A stretch of 64,000 nucleotides of DNA from Phellopilus nigrolimitatus (taxonomy: Eukaryota; Basidiomycota; Agaricomycetes; Hymenochaetales; Hymenochaetaceae): the NCBI GenBank assembly GCA_021029095.1, contig JAJOHG010000010.1, forward strand, positions 186,001-250,000. The letters are read 5' to 3'. The notes under the pieces are model-generated. The model ran no database searches. It saw nothing but the letters and a program-made list of their open reading frames with translations, and was not told the origin of the DNA. The stretch's first letter is position 1, and every line of letters starts with the position of its first letter. The position numbers and the translations under genes were made by a program. Of this stretch, positions 11,312-22,553 are shown piece by piece.

Positions 11312-13283
11312 ATGACAAGACATCATTTGTCCCAGAGAATGGAGACAGTCAGCTCTGCCATTGGCCTTGCCGCACTCGTCAAAATATCCAAGGAAGTTGT
11401 GGAGCAAGGCCATCGGCTTTGTACCGCTCGCCGTACAGTGCAAAAGCATCAGGAGAAGTTACGACGTGCGGAAGCCCATCTCAAATACTGGAAAATCGTC
11501 GCCGATGAGATCTTCAAAAGCTCGTCGATACCTTCGGATAGGCTAGAGGCACTTAAATTTGACATCAAAATCACCGAAGAATTTATGCAACAGTATAAGG
11601 AGCGAGTTACGGACTGGTCTCGTCGTCTTTCCGTCACGTTCGCAGAAGAAATTCCAAGGGCTGACATCTCGAAAGTCGAAAAAGATACGCCTGAGATTTG
11701 GTTTTACGATGAAACTCTGGCTGAAAAGGACGAGGAGGAAGAGGAGGAAGAGGAGGAAAAGGCGACGGAGTCCGAGCCAGACAAGAAGAAAGAGAAGAAG
11801 CGGCGACGGCTGGAGGGCCAGGGAAGGGTGAGCTCACTCGAATATTGATGAAATCGTTTTGGACATCTAAGATAACGTGCTTCAGCGCCTTTCACTCATC
11901 GGTAGAACGGGATTCATTTCATATGGTGACAAAGCTATCAAGTCCAAAGCTGTCGACCTGGTGGCGGCTAGACAAGAACTCGCATGGAAATGCCTTGCAG
12001 AATCTAGAGGAGCTCCTTGCTTGACTATCCCTGACGGGCCTAGAGTTGTAGGACGCGAGTCACGACTCATGCAACTTGTCGTGTCTGCAAAAGAGCGCCT
12101 CCGAACTGAAACTCCAGTCACGGAAATCAGTATCGAATTTCCATGGTCTCAATACGAGTATACTGACCGGCGTATGGTTGACTCTTATATGAGGGGTTCA
12201 CGAATATGGGAGTATGGATTTACGAGCGCATCTTTGAAGCCCAAATCCGATGTTCTTGGAGACACAGATATGCCCGAGTATAATAACTGTCTGGTCATTC
12301 ACCGTGGGGAGGGCATCATGCTTTCGTATAGGCGTTACAAAGAGGAAGCGCTCAAGCTTGTCCGTCTTTTTGCGGAGGAGAGTTCGCATTCGAAGGGTTT
12401 TCTTGCACATAGGCCAGAGGGTGATGTGCTTCGTTGTTGCCCTATCATAGTGACAAGCCCCGGAAATGGATGTGATCTTCTATTCAAACTTCCTCCTGCA
12501 TCCAATCCATTCCCTTTAACTCTCCGCCGCTTACTTATGGATGAGCGTTCACTGAAACCTCTTCATCCGCTTGGCGACCGCGTCGATTTCGCAATACATC
12601 TTGTATCCGGGCTTCTGGTCGTTCACTCGCTTGGCCTTGTTCACAAGCGCGTCCATCCCGAGACTATTGTTGTCGTCGAGCCCCTGACTATGACCGAACG
12701 CGACCGGTTTCCTTACAAACTGGGACATCCGTACCTTTCATCATTACAGCTGGCACGCACAGACGATGGTATCACGAACATGGAGCCTTATCAAGAAGCC
12801 CTTGAGCGGCGCCGTATCTACCTTCATCCGCGGGATCAGGGAGTCGACACAATAAGTCCAGAAAGACGGTTTGACCCGTATCGAGCGCAGGATGATATCT
12901 ACAGCCTCGGCATCTGCCTATTCGAAGTCGCTCTTTGGAGGTCCTTGCTTGTCTGGAAAGGCGATATGCGAGACCCGGATTACGTTCATGACAATAGCTT
13001 CGTTCCTCTGGAAGCCAGTCTCGGGATGTGGGTGGGGTTAAATGCCAAAGAAAGGGCGGAGAAAAGGTCAGAGCTTTTTATCACTCATGTGAAGGAGAAA
13101 GTACCTCCTGTCCTTGGAAATGATTTCGCAGACGTCATCATAAGCTTCATCCGAGCCGGCTACGATAACAGAGTCTTCGGCGTTTCATTGGCGACAAAAA
13201 GTGAAGCAGAGGTCAACCTCTTTTTCCTTAAAAAGGCCCTCACAAAACTCAAAACGATTCGCAGGAAGTTGATGCAGGCTTGA
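11312..13283 (+). CDS. Helical-domain plus pseudokinase protein (HeLo/MLKL-like layout)
   Basis: Two exons (11312-11827, 11886-13283) join in phase and give 637 residues; a second ATG at 11339 is an alternative start. The N-terminus METVSSAIGLAALVKISKEV is hydrophobic, followed by about 110 residues of predicted helices, then an acidic run and a basic KKKEKKRRR segment. The C-terminal half is kinase-fold: VVHSLGLVHKRVHPETIVVV in place of the HRDxxxxN loop (Asp lost), GHPYLSSL in place of DFG, and IYSLGICLFEVALW. This resembles the degenerate kinase domains that follow HeLo-type cell-death domains in fungi, and the layout recalls MLKL. Catalysis is unlikely. A truncated copy lies at 39511-39912. 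The function is inferred from layout only. Confidence 0.72.
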
Positions 13284-13587
13284 TTTGAATAATTGTACAA
13301 ACTCCCGTAGCCAGAGCGTGGGCCGATTAAGCAGTTCATGTAAATTATAAGTTTATAACGGCGCAGTCGATTCTTACACGTAAGCCCGTATCCAGGCATT
13401 ACTTGTCTGATGGTGAGCGTCGAAGGAGAGTCGTGTACCGACTAGCCAATCCTCTTGATATTTATACATGTATTTCAGTATGACAACTAATCTTCATCTC
13501 AGAACCGGTATGAATGGAATTAGCAGTACGAAATAAAACATGGGAATAAATTTATTTCGGAGGGCTACATACGTATGTGAGCAAAAC

Positions 13588-15213
13588 TCATCTATTAGCA
13601 AGCTCGACGAGTCTCGTGTAAAGATCTCGTGCAGAAGGCCTCTCTTGTTTTGTTCTCCAGCACATTTTCATGAAGTCGTAGTGAGTGTCCCTAACCTTTC
13701 TGTATCTTCCTCCGTCATATTCTGCCGCTCTCACAGGATACTTGTGCGCGCGAAGTAAAGGCCGGTATTCTTCTTTAGAGAGGGGCACCCAAGGATCTGC
13801 TTCCTGTAGGGCCTGCAACGTATGAATAACGTCAAATTGTGAGAATTTGTGCCGCAGAAATGGTATGTACCTCCAAAAGGGTGCAGCCAAGTTGCCAAAT
13901 GTCTCCTCCTCCGGTCCCAGATCGATATTCCCCGGAGACTTCATACTCAGGCGGAGACCAACGGTCCCAAGTTTGTGTCGTCGATGATCTGACAAACGAA
14001 GTACTTTGCATTAAAAATTCTTTGGCTGAGCCGAAGTCACCAAGAACTCCTGCTATGTGGTTGTCGCGCAATTCGAGGAGAATGTTTTTCTATGTGCATA
14101 GATGCATGAGCAATTACAAATCTAGACAGAAATGTCGCGCTTACAGCGCGAATATCGCGGTGGGTTATGCCATGGTAATGCACTATAATAGTTGGATTTT
14201 GTTTAAGTCAAATGATTAGTATCAACACTCGAACGCGTACAGAAGTCAATTGCTTTCACTATGTCGGCAATCTAAAACAGAATTGAAAGCCAAAGATTGC
14301 CTTTAGTAAAGCAGCCAAAAAATTACAGCACGACGTACAATGAAGATCTTGTCTCTGTCGGAGAGGAAAGGTTGGCTTTTCCTATATATGTGGCTATACA
14401 AATCACCCATTTCATAGTACTTGCAGACCAAGGCTGGTACAACGTTGTACGAATAGCTTTCCATAAAACCGTAGAACTCGAGGAGATTGTACGTGCGTGC
14501 CGCGTTTGGTGTCGACGAAATGTTTTGCCAAATGATGCATTCTCGCGTGTAATACTTTTTCCCCCCATGTACGTTAACTCTCACGTTTGAGCCAAGTGCA
14601 GGGGTACAAAGGACGCACGTACGTCAAGAATTCTTTTCACTTTCCTCTCCGTCCCAAGCTCCACCGCTTCCCGAGACCAATGCAAATCAGGCAGAAGGTA
14701 ATTTGTCAAGCTTCCAATATTAAGAGACTTGACCACAGCGAACTGCACTCCGCAATTCACTCTTAGGGATGATAGCTGCTGCTCTTAAATTAATCGTCAA
14801 TGAGAGAGAAGGAGACGAATGCCCACCGAAGTACCTTGGTATCCACTGATTCTGGTATCCCGCACACGATGCAGGACTGAAAATTGACACCTGCCCAGCT
14901 CTGAATCCACGTCGTCGCGATCGTCTTCCTCAATTGTCTCTTTATCGAATTCTGCCACTCCTCTCGAGCGCAGCTCTGCAGGAGATGTGCGAAACCGATC
15001 CGTTTGTAAATTGAAATTCACGGCGATCAAGGTACGCGTACGGAGATAGAACAGCTTACCATTGAGAGCTCTCGTCTTCACTGCGTAGATGCGGGCCTCC
15101 GACGGTTTCATGCTAGAAGACGTTGGATGTGTAAAATATATCCACCTAGGAGACAGTTTAAATAGGTCATTGCAGGCTGCAGGCCCGTAGTGCGCAAGGC
15201 CATTCTCCCACAC
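13588..15213 (-). CDS. Protein kinase (TKL-like), multi-exon
   Basis: Kinase on the minus strand, tail to tail with the pseudokinase gene (stop 13588). Pieces from N to C: MWENGLAHYGPAACND at 15213; an acidic linker EEDDRDDVDSELG; VQFAVVKSLNIG (candidate ATP-binding Lys); YYTRECIIWQNISS; LLEFYGFME; ALVCKYYEMGDLYSHI. The catalytic loop HGITHRDIRA|KNILLEL is split by an intron at about 14090-14150. Then LGDFGSAKEF (DFG), RWSPPEYEVS (APE site), GGDIWQLGCTLLEV, and the C-lobe end WRTKQERPSARDL. HRD Asp, Asn and DFG are present, so activity is possible. The 5' exons are by eye. The gene is absent from copy B, removed with the 11608-15621 block. Confidence 0.7.
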
Positions 15214-16047
15214 GTATGCGTGAGCCTGCTAATCCATCCTGCGCCGCGAAGACTTCTCGAAATAGGGTTCTACCAGGATACAAGGAGATGTGAGTCAAAG
15301 CGGTGATTCGGGCACGTCGGTGAGCATTCGGATAAAGCACGACGTAGGCCGTACATGCATGAAGGAACATAAGACTTCTGGTCATGATAAGGACCCGTGC
15401 ACGGGAAGTCAGATATTGGAGTTTGTTAACAACTCCGCCGCCGAGTTTCGCTTTCTTGTAATAACCATTCCGAGTCAGACAAGAAGTTTTGGAGTTCAAG
15501 CGCTCAGGGCCGCCGCTCTTGTCTCTATGCCTGCAGAACAAAAGAAGTTAACGGCCAATTTGGAAGATGAAGGGACGAGCTACTTATCCGGGTAAGAGTA
15601 CATGTACGTACACGTCACGACAGGTGCGATCTTTTGTACATTCCATTTTTGTTTCGCGAAATAAACTGTTTACACTTCGACGAGATGTAGCGAAGGAATT
15701 TCACGCCCTCTCTAACACCGAAACACAAGAGCGTTGATTTCTCAGGCGGCATCCGGAGAATACTAGTCAGATATCAGGTTCTGTCAGGAGCAAGTCGTCG
15801 CAAAGCAAAACCGAAGCAAAACTAAATCAAAAAATGTTGTTAAATTTATACATGTGAAGGAAATCCGCACATAATATACGTTTCAAAGTAAAAGCAACAC
15901 GAGTAGCAGCAAAACATGGGCGCGGAAATCTAACAATACGAACGATTTAACCCAGCAACCATCGCTGCAGGCGTAATAGATACCTCCGTGGGCCGGTAAA
16001 GAGGAGGAATGATGCGACCGAGAAGGGGGAAAAAGCTACCGCTTTGG
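15214..16047. other. Gap without convincing gene
   Basis: About 0.8 kb. It contains the right edge (near 15621) of the block missing from copy B. Two overlapping opposite-strand frames of about 100-124 codons at 15167-15595 have no motif and are not supported. Confidence 0.45.
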
Positions 16048-17516
16048 CTAGGAGACACGTTGAGCATTCGAAAAAGATACACCAGGAATGACAAGAAACA
16101 TGTTGGTCATAAACTCACTTATTGACCCAAGTGATCTCGACAAATATGACAGCTCCCGGAAAACGGAGCGGATGTTTCGAGTGAAGCGCACCGTACTACG
16201 CTCATCGTGAGAGTGTAAGCACCAGCGATGCGCGTAGCCAGGACACGTTCTTATCAACTGATTGAAAAGCTCAAGAGCCTGAAGAGCAGTCAACCGTTCC
16301 TCAGGCTTCTCTTTTGTCATTTCGTCAATGAGAGGAGTCAGGACCAGAAGGTTCTTATATACCTGAGCGAAGAATACATTATTAGGAGGGGGAGTACTAA
16401 ACGCATGCAAAAACGTACATCGAGAAGATTCCTCTTGAAGGTCATCCCTAAGGTGAATACGTCGACACGAAACGGATCGTAAGGGATAAATAAGCTCAAT
16501 TCTGGAACGTCTTCATCTTGTGCCACATTACCAATCACCAGACGAGGTTCGTTGTCGTCTTCAAAATACGTAGAAATTCCGAAGTCCGTGAAATAATATT
16601 TAACACGTCCAACATCATTTCTCGATCGTGGTTTAGCTTTTGACAGATCTCGTGCTGTCAAGTGTTGCTGACATGGGTGAAATCCATCTGGATCGAAGAG
16701 GGAATGCCCGTCCATCATTATATTGAGATCAGAAAGATCCCTTTACACGAGTTGGAATAGCTTGCGTCAGACGCTATCGACATTTCAGCAAAAACAAAAG
16801 TCAGGCGCACCTATGAGCGACGTTTTGACTATGCATGTAAACAAGCCCCTTCAAGTACGTTGGGAATCAGCAAGGATGAAATTCTGCGCGAAGTCCACAT
16901 ACCTCTAACGCCTGACGCACAAAATCAAATGCTTCGTCTACATGGTCAAACTCTGGGTCGTTAAAACGTCGGAGAAGCGGCATGACAATGAACACCGTTT
17001 GATTGTCTTCCTCAACGAATGTGTCAAAGATCGGAACGCAATGGTTCGTAGGGTCCTGGAGGCGCTCTGATGAAGATAGCATGAGACCTATTCGAGCCTC
17101 CTGACTGTCCGCTGAAAATTTCTTGATTGCCACGATTTTGCCATCCTGGACTCGCTTTGCATCCATGACTGTTTCTCTCTTTAGCAGATCAAAGAGTAAT
17201 ATATTTCAGATATGTACCCCAGAGGAATGAAGAAGACAAGGCATACGACTTGTTCGTGCGCATCCTCGCAAGCGTACGGAAAGATGTCGGTCTCAAGCCA
17301 GGACGGTTTCCACCCAGGATGGTATCTCGGCCTCAACTGATAGCCACGAGAAAGCAAGAAATCATAACGATCCCTCCACCAGCACTCGGACCCCAGCAAG
17401 CTGAAGCTACCATCACTTTCAATTTCTCTGAAGTACTCCACGTCACTCTGGCTGGTCATGCGCCACATCGGATTGGTAGGTAAAACAACAGAATCATAGT
17501 GGATAAGGTCGTCCAT
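16048..17516 (-). CDS. Kinase-like protein of the 'WWRDR..LRPR..PGW' family (copy A)
   Basis: Multi-exon gene, start 17516 (MDDLIHYD), stop 16048. Exon 1 holds ECWWRDRYDFLL, GYQLRPRYHPGWKPSW and a Cys-Glu-Asp segment. An in-phase intron leads to KIVAIKKFSADSQEARI (ATP-binding Lys) and FIVMPLLRRFNDPEF. The catalytic loop VAHR|DLSDLNIMMDG is split by an intron; the usual Lys after HRD-L is Ser. Then YYFTDFGISTYF (DFG), PELSLFIPYDPFRVDVFTLG, and a C-terminal helical part with WCLHSHDERS. The conserved N-terminal module is common to a kinase-like family I recall from Agaricomycetes. The near-identical duplicate is 40224-41693; 32157-33518 and 48499-49860 are more distant paralogs. Activity is uncertain because of the HRDLS change. 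Confidence 0.78.
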
Positions 17517-17670
17517 GGCTGGCGCCTTGCGGATGGCAGAAGGGCGGAGACTTGCCCGACAGTTAGCGGGGATCAGAACATGGTAGTCGTGTCGGTAGTT
17601 GAACCCAAACAACAAAGAAACCCCATTATGTAAATCACAATCATTGCATAACAACGATCACTGTACGGTC

Positions 17671-17974
17671 CGATACTCACACAACTAAACTGATAAAGGA
17701 AAACAACAATTGCCAAAACCTTGTTCACTTTGTCTCGATATATCTACTCATTAGGACCCGTCGCTGCGGTCCTTTAAACCATTCGGCTTTTGTTTCTGAT
17801 CGTCTGATTTAACCACTACATCACTCGCTTCCCTAGAGGTCACTGAGAGCCTTAAGCCAGTGCCCTGTCTTTTGCTTTCCACGAGTGCATAGCTGGTCAC
17901 CTCACGCCTGTGGTATGGAGCTTGCAGTGAGTGGATGGCCTCGTGTTAACCCTCATCGATTAGATCAAGTGCCC
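17671..17974. other. Gap at the start of the block missing from copy B
   Basis: About 0.3 kb between two divergent kinase genes. Homology to copy B ends near 17670. Probable promoter region for the plus-strand kinase; no motif I can name. Confidence 0.4.
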
Positions 17975-20900
17975 CCGCTTATTTTATTATTTTCTCTAAG
18001 CTTGAGAGCATATTGGAAGACTATAAGGCCCTTAAGCAGGAAATTATCGACAAACGAAAGAATAATACCTTAGGTTCGTCCTCGTCAGACCTATTTTCGT
18101 GTCGACTTTGGGATTCGGTTGTTCGGTGAGCTTAGACTCAAGTATCGTGTTTTCTAAATGACTAATGAGGATGTAGCACCGAGACCGATCTCACAAAAAA
18201 CATTCAGCGGATTAGACGGAACGAAGAGGAAAGAGACGCTACTGTACAAGCGAACTGGACTTCTCGGTTTCTCAATTCTAGGCACAAACGAGCTGCCGAT
18301 CAGTTGAGAAAGTCTCTCATTGATACGCACGAACCGAAATTGAAGATATTTCGACTCGACTTGCGAGTAATATAACACAATTTTTCGTGCTTTCCTGTCT
18401 AGAAGTGGCTGACAAAAGCCCTAGAAAACTTCCCGATTGCGGGAGAGGACGCAGCCGATATTTGATCTTGTGAATGGCGATAAGGTTACCGATTTGAACA
18501 ATATCTCTTCGGCGATATACTTGGATCCAAGTAGCTTAACATCGTTTTCATACGCTACACGCATGCTTACCACTGCTAGTAGTTTCGGAAGAGAATGAGA
18601 CCGCAAATCTCGACGTAGCAAGTAAAGGTCTGTCCGTGTCTCTGTTATTGGCATATCTCTGATGTCGTAATTTCTTTTTTTACTTGTAGAACTTGTTTAT
18701 ACCAGGACTGTAAAGATATTATATCTCTGCCAAACCGTGGTTAGAATTGTTGGCCAATTTGCTTTGGTAAGCACGTGCGTCAATGCTGAGACTCTGGTCC
18801 TTATAATTATTTCCAGAGCCATCCAGATAGCAAGGAAATTATGAAATTAGTCTCCCAATCTAAGCCACCAAGCGAAACGACCAACTTCCATCAGCTTTTG
18901 GGAAACTCGAAGGAAGCAAGGCTTATGAGCGATCGCATGCTGATACTTTTGAACGCCACTGTCCTTTTAAATAGAAAACATACTCGAGTGGGGGAACCCC
19001 TTTCGAGGCTCATCAGAAGAGCAACTTCGTAAGTATTCTAATGGACTATATTCTGAGTATGTACTGACACTTGTGAATAGAGCTGTTCAGAAATACGAGC
19101 TACTGACGATATCGCCTGATAACCTGTCGAGCCCGTCCGTCCGCTTGCTACGTGATGAGACCACAAAATTCGTAGAGCAATGGAGAGAAGAACACGAGGT
19201 GCATAAAGTCAGATTAAGCAGCACCTTTTCGATAGTAATCTAGCCTTATAGTGCTTTGGCGACTTTTTAGTTGAACATGGAATTGAAGTAGAAAGCAGAG
19301 GTAACTTGTTTTGTGTTTAGGACTGATTGCCCTCTGACATGCATTTTAAATGACAGCTTCATCTCTCGACGCTCGCTCCGACTCGGCGCTAAATGAGAAG
19401 ACGCCACCCCTCTTTCAACCTCATGCCATGAATTATAATTATGAATTCATCTCGGAAAGTACGTTACTTTTTATGAATTTTTGTTTCCGCTCTCAAGATT
19501 AGTGCCGTGCGTAGACATAGCACACGAGCTGAACCTTGAGGTCCTTTGGAATGGCAGGCCCAAAACATTTGGTATGACGGAGCTATATAGCGAGGATGGA
19601 GCGTATGCCGTCGCCTATAGATTCAAACTTCCGGAGAGTCAAAAGGTTAGTTGCAACAACAATTGTTGAAGTGTGTACTTACGATATACTTCAATATTGA
19701 ATTGAAATCGAAGTTTACGCTCGATATGCCGAAAGGAAGGGTAACGTGGGATGTTTCAGAGGTTTGTTTCCACTTTGAAAGGCCGATCGATTACATTCAT
19801 CTCACAGCGAGAATCACTATGGCAGATTGCCGTGAAGGTCATTAAAGTTGTCAAAGACCCTAAAAGGGGTTGTGACCTGGTCAAAAAAAATTGTGTAGTG
19901 AGTATAGAACACTATTTGTAGAAATTCACTGTTTCTCACATTTCTCTCAAGCGCATTGTCAGAGAAATGAACGTCTGGAGCAAATTGAAACGCGAGAATA
20001 TTCTTCCACTCCTCGGCTTATGGGAAAACTTTAGGCCGAACTCGTATACTGTTCCTGTCTCACCTTGGATGACGGATGGCACGCTCGAGAATTACTTGGA
20101 GGACGGTCTCAGCATGTCGCATCGTTTATCCATTGTCAGTTTAATCACCGGAAATGCTCATGAACTTGCCATATTGAGGTCAAAGATTCACAGATGCGCG
20201 ATATAGCTCGAGCTTTGGAATACAGTTGCGCCTCTCTTTTCTTCGCGTCTTCAGTTCTGACTCTAAATTTTCTCTTTTTAGTGCATAATCATGAACAGGG
20301 TGATATCGCGCATGCCGATCTCAAACCTGTATGTTTCCTTTTTCCCCATTCTCTTTAGGTCGGCACTTTGCTCATGTTCTAAAAGGACAATATCCTTGTA
20401 AAGGATGGGAGAGCCTATCTCTGCGACTTCGGACTTTCGCATCTGCACGGCAGGATTGAGGGCTTTACCTCAGACCAACACGGTAACAACAGGTGGAAGG
20501 CGCCCGAAATGATTAGCGCAAGCATTGAAGAGAAACTGAAATTCAAGCCGACCTGTGCGAACGATATCTACTCCTTCGGTCTTATATTCTTATTTGTAAG
20601 TCTAATTCTCTTTTATGCACTATTGCTAAGTAATTTGTCCAGTTTGTCTGGAATGACCTTCCATGGAAGGCGCATAATGAAGCGGTAATATATGATGTGC
20701 GTCACGACAGACCTGAGTTGTCCCCGATGGCAGACAGTACGCGTGATAAGGTCGACCCTAATCACCTTCTGTTAATGGAGGAGTGCTGGAGATGGGAGCC
20801 TTTGCTACGTATTACGGCAAGGCTCCTGCTGGAAAGCCTTTTGCAGAAACTCATTGACGCAGAGGAGTTGATGGCAAAGCACGTAACAGAGAAGGGAGAG

Positions 20901-20990
20901 GGCGCCGCGAAACCAGAAAATGTCAAACGAGAATATGATACGACGTTTTACTTACGCCCTCCATTTCATAAGCCCTCACTGTCGAATTGA
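17975..20990 (+). CDS. Protein kinase with coiled-coil N-terminus, many exons
   Basis: Stop 20990; the start is uncertain. N-terminal exons encode charged helices (LESILEDYKALKQEII near 18000, NIQRIRRNEEERDATVQANW near 18200). Next come a helical region at 18841-19200, then WQIAVKVIKVVKDPKRG (ATP-binding Lys), EMNVWSKLKRENILPLLGLW (alphaC-like Glu), HADLKP|DNILVKDG (catalytic Asp, Lys and Asn, with HAD for HRD), YLCDFGLSHLHG (DFG), NNRWKAPEMI (APE), NDIYSFGLIFLF and a C-lobe ending in WRWEPLLRITA. All catalytic residues are there, so it is probably active. It is specific to copy A. More than ten short introns were inferred from GT/AG sites and frame shifts; individual edges are approximate. 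Confidence 0.65.
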
Positions 20991-21077
20991 TGTTTCGCAA
21001 CATTTTTAACTTATTGCCTACAATTTCTTGCTATTAGTTATTACGAGAAGGTCTCAGGGTGTCCCAAATAGGTATTA

Positions 21078-21280
21078 ATTTGCCGATCCCATCCCGAGCT
21101 TACTTCAGCAGTGCAAATATACTTGTACATTTTTCAGCTCACTTATTCCACATTGCTAAGAGAGATAGAGCGCGGTTTTGAGATCAGGTACGCTCAGGGT
21201 ATGACCCCATATTTTTTTCTTCTATGATTACTTCCTGGTTGGGAAGATATACAACCCGACAGACTTGCTGACAAATTATC
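21078..21280 (+). repeat. Left arm of a ~1.3 kb inverted-repeat structure
   Basis: Inverted copy of 22178-22354 at very roughly 80% identity. Shared stretches include CCCCATATTTTTTTCTTCTA, TATTCCACATTGCTAAGAGA and CAACCCGACAGACT, read in opposite directions. Confidence 0.75.
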
Positions 21281-21475
21281 GCATCCTTATTTCACACAGT
21301 CCGCAAAGCAAACGTTCAGCTCTCACAGCTGGTATCTAGTTTATCTAGATACAAAATTTTACCGCTATTGCCTGGGCGAAGGAGCAGGCGCCCTTCTTCC
21401 AGCTTCTTTCCCTTTGAGACGCAATAGGCGAAACAACACTGCAGGGATCGGGATCCAAACTTCCTCGATTTAACA

Positions 21476-21672
21476 CTGAATTGTCGAGGTTGAGAACTGG
21501 TATTGTCTCTCCGACACCCACACAACCCAACGGTCATCCACGACGATGCTTTCCATGTCACAGACCTCAGTTCTCAGCTTGAACCCCTCATCCACGCTTG
21601 GATGACGGACGAGAGCCTCAGGAAATACGGTGTGTGCGCGGAACGGTCGCAGAGCCGAAGTGATATACATAG
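21476..21672 (-). CDS. Unknown ORF inside the inverted-repeat structure
   Basis: The minus-strand frame from MYITSALRPFRAHTVFPEAL through HPSVDEGFKLRTEVCDME to VVDDRWVVWVSERQ looks protein-like but I recognise no family. It is opposite to and near a plus-strand frame at 21862-22071 (MWDWLARKKPKSHSDKPKSA, very basic). Either may be exons of an unknown small gene carried between the arms. Low confidence. Confidence 0.25.
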
Positions 21673-22177
21673 TGGATATATTTGAGGAACAGGGTTGGAA
21701 GCATTGATAGAGAACGCAGAAGATATCTGTACTTGTTTCTTTGTAGATGTATGTTCGTTCGTAAGTACGCCAGTATTTGATAATGAAGTCGTGAGGTCTG
21801 GAGACGATCGTTACATAAGCAAGAAATTCTCGACGGCGGTTGCGGCCACGCATGATCAGGCATGTGGGACTGGCTCGCGCGCAAGAAGCCTAAGTCGCAC
21901 TCAGACAAGCCCAAGTCTGCGAGGAAAAACGCCACGTCGCGGTTTGCTCGACCCCATCCGCATTGTTATTCACGTCACGATTATGACACCCGTGTGCATG
22001 CCCTCCTCGCGAAACATCTCAAGCACAAGCAAATGGTCATGGCTGGTAATCGCGAAAGGCTCGATTCATAAAGAACTCTAGCGCATCATCCCAACTGCAG
22101 CTACGTTTTGTGACGCCTTCCTCGGTCTCCTCTTGGGCGAAGACTTGCTATATTAGTATATTTACGGTTTACCTGTA

Positions 22178-22354
22178 GTCTGTCGGGTTGAACATCTCCT
22201 AAATCAGAGGGTAATCATAGAAGAAAAAAATATGGGGTCATACCTGGAGTGTACCTAATCTCAAGACTGCGCTCGGTTTCTCTTAGCAATGTGGAATATG
22301 AAAGTTGAAAAATGTAAAAGTATATTCTCGCTGCTTAAGTGCGGGAAGGATCGG
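22178..22354 (-). repeat. Right arm of the ~1.3 kb inverted-repeat structure
   Basis: Partner of 21078-21280. Homology fades out near GGATCGGCA on one side and CCGACAGACT on the other. No clear target duplication was found, so it may be an old foldback element or the remains of an inverted duplication. Confidence 0.7.
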
Positions 22355-22553
22355 CACGTCTGTTTTTACAGTACGCGCGGCGACAACATCCACCGCCGTA
22401 TGTTACATGTCAGTATATTACATATCAGTTACAACAGCGGCAAGAAAACAAATCTTCAAACTCATTATTATTCAATCTCACCTCGGGACCAGCAAGGAGT
22501 TGTCACTAACCGATGCACCCGGGAAAAGGCGCCTGGCAGGGCCCCTCTCCTTC

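Noticed and set aside
15167..15541. 124-codon minus frame as an extra exon of the kinase
   Set aside because: No motif, no convincing splice link to 15213, and an overlapping plus frame of equal length.
21078..22354. LTR retrotransposon
   Set aside because: The terminal repeats are inverted, not direct, and no gag/pol-like frame lies between them.
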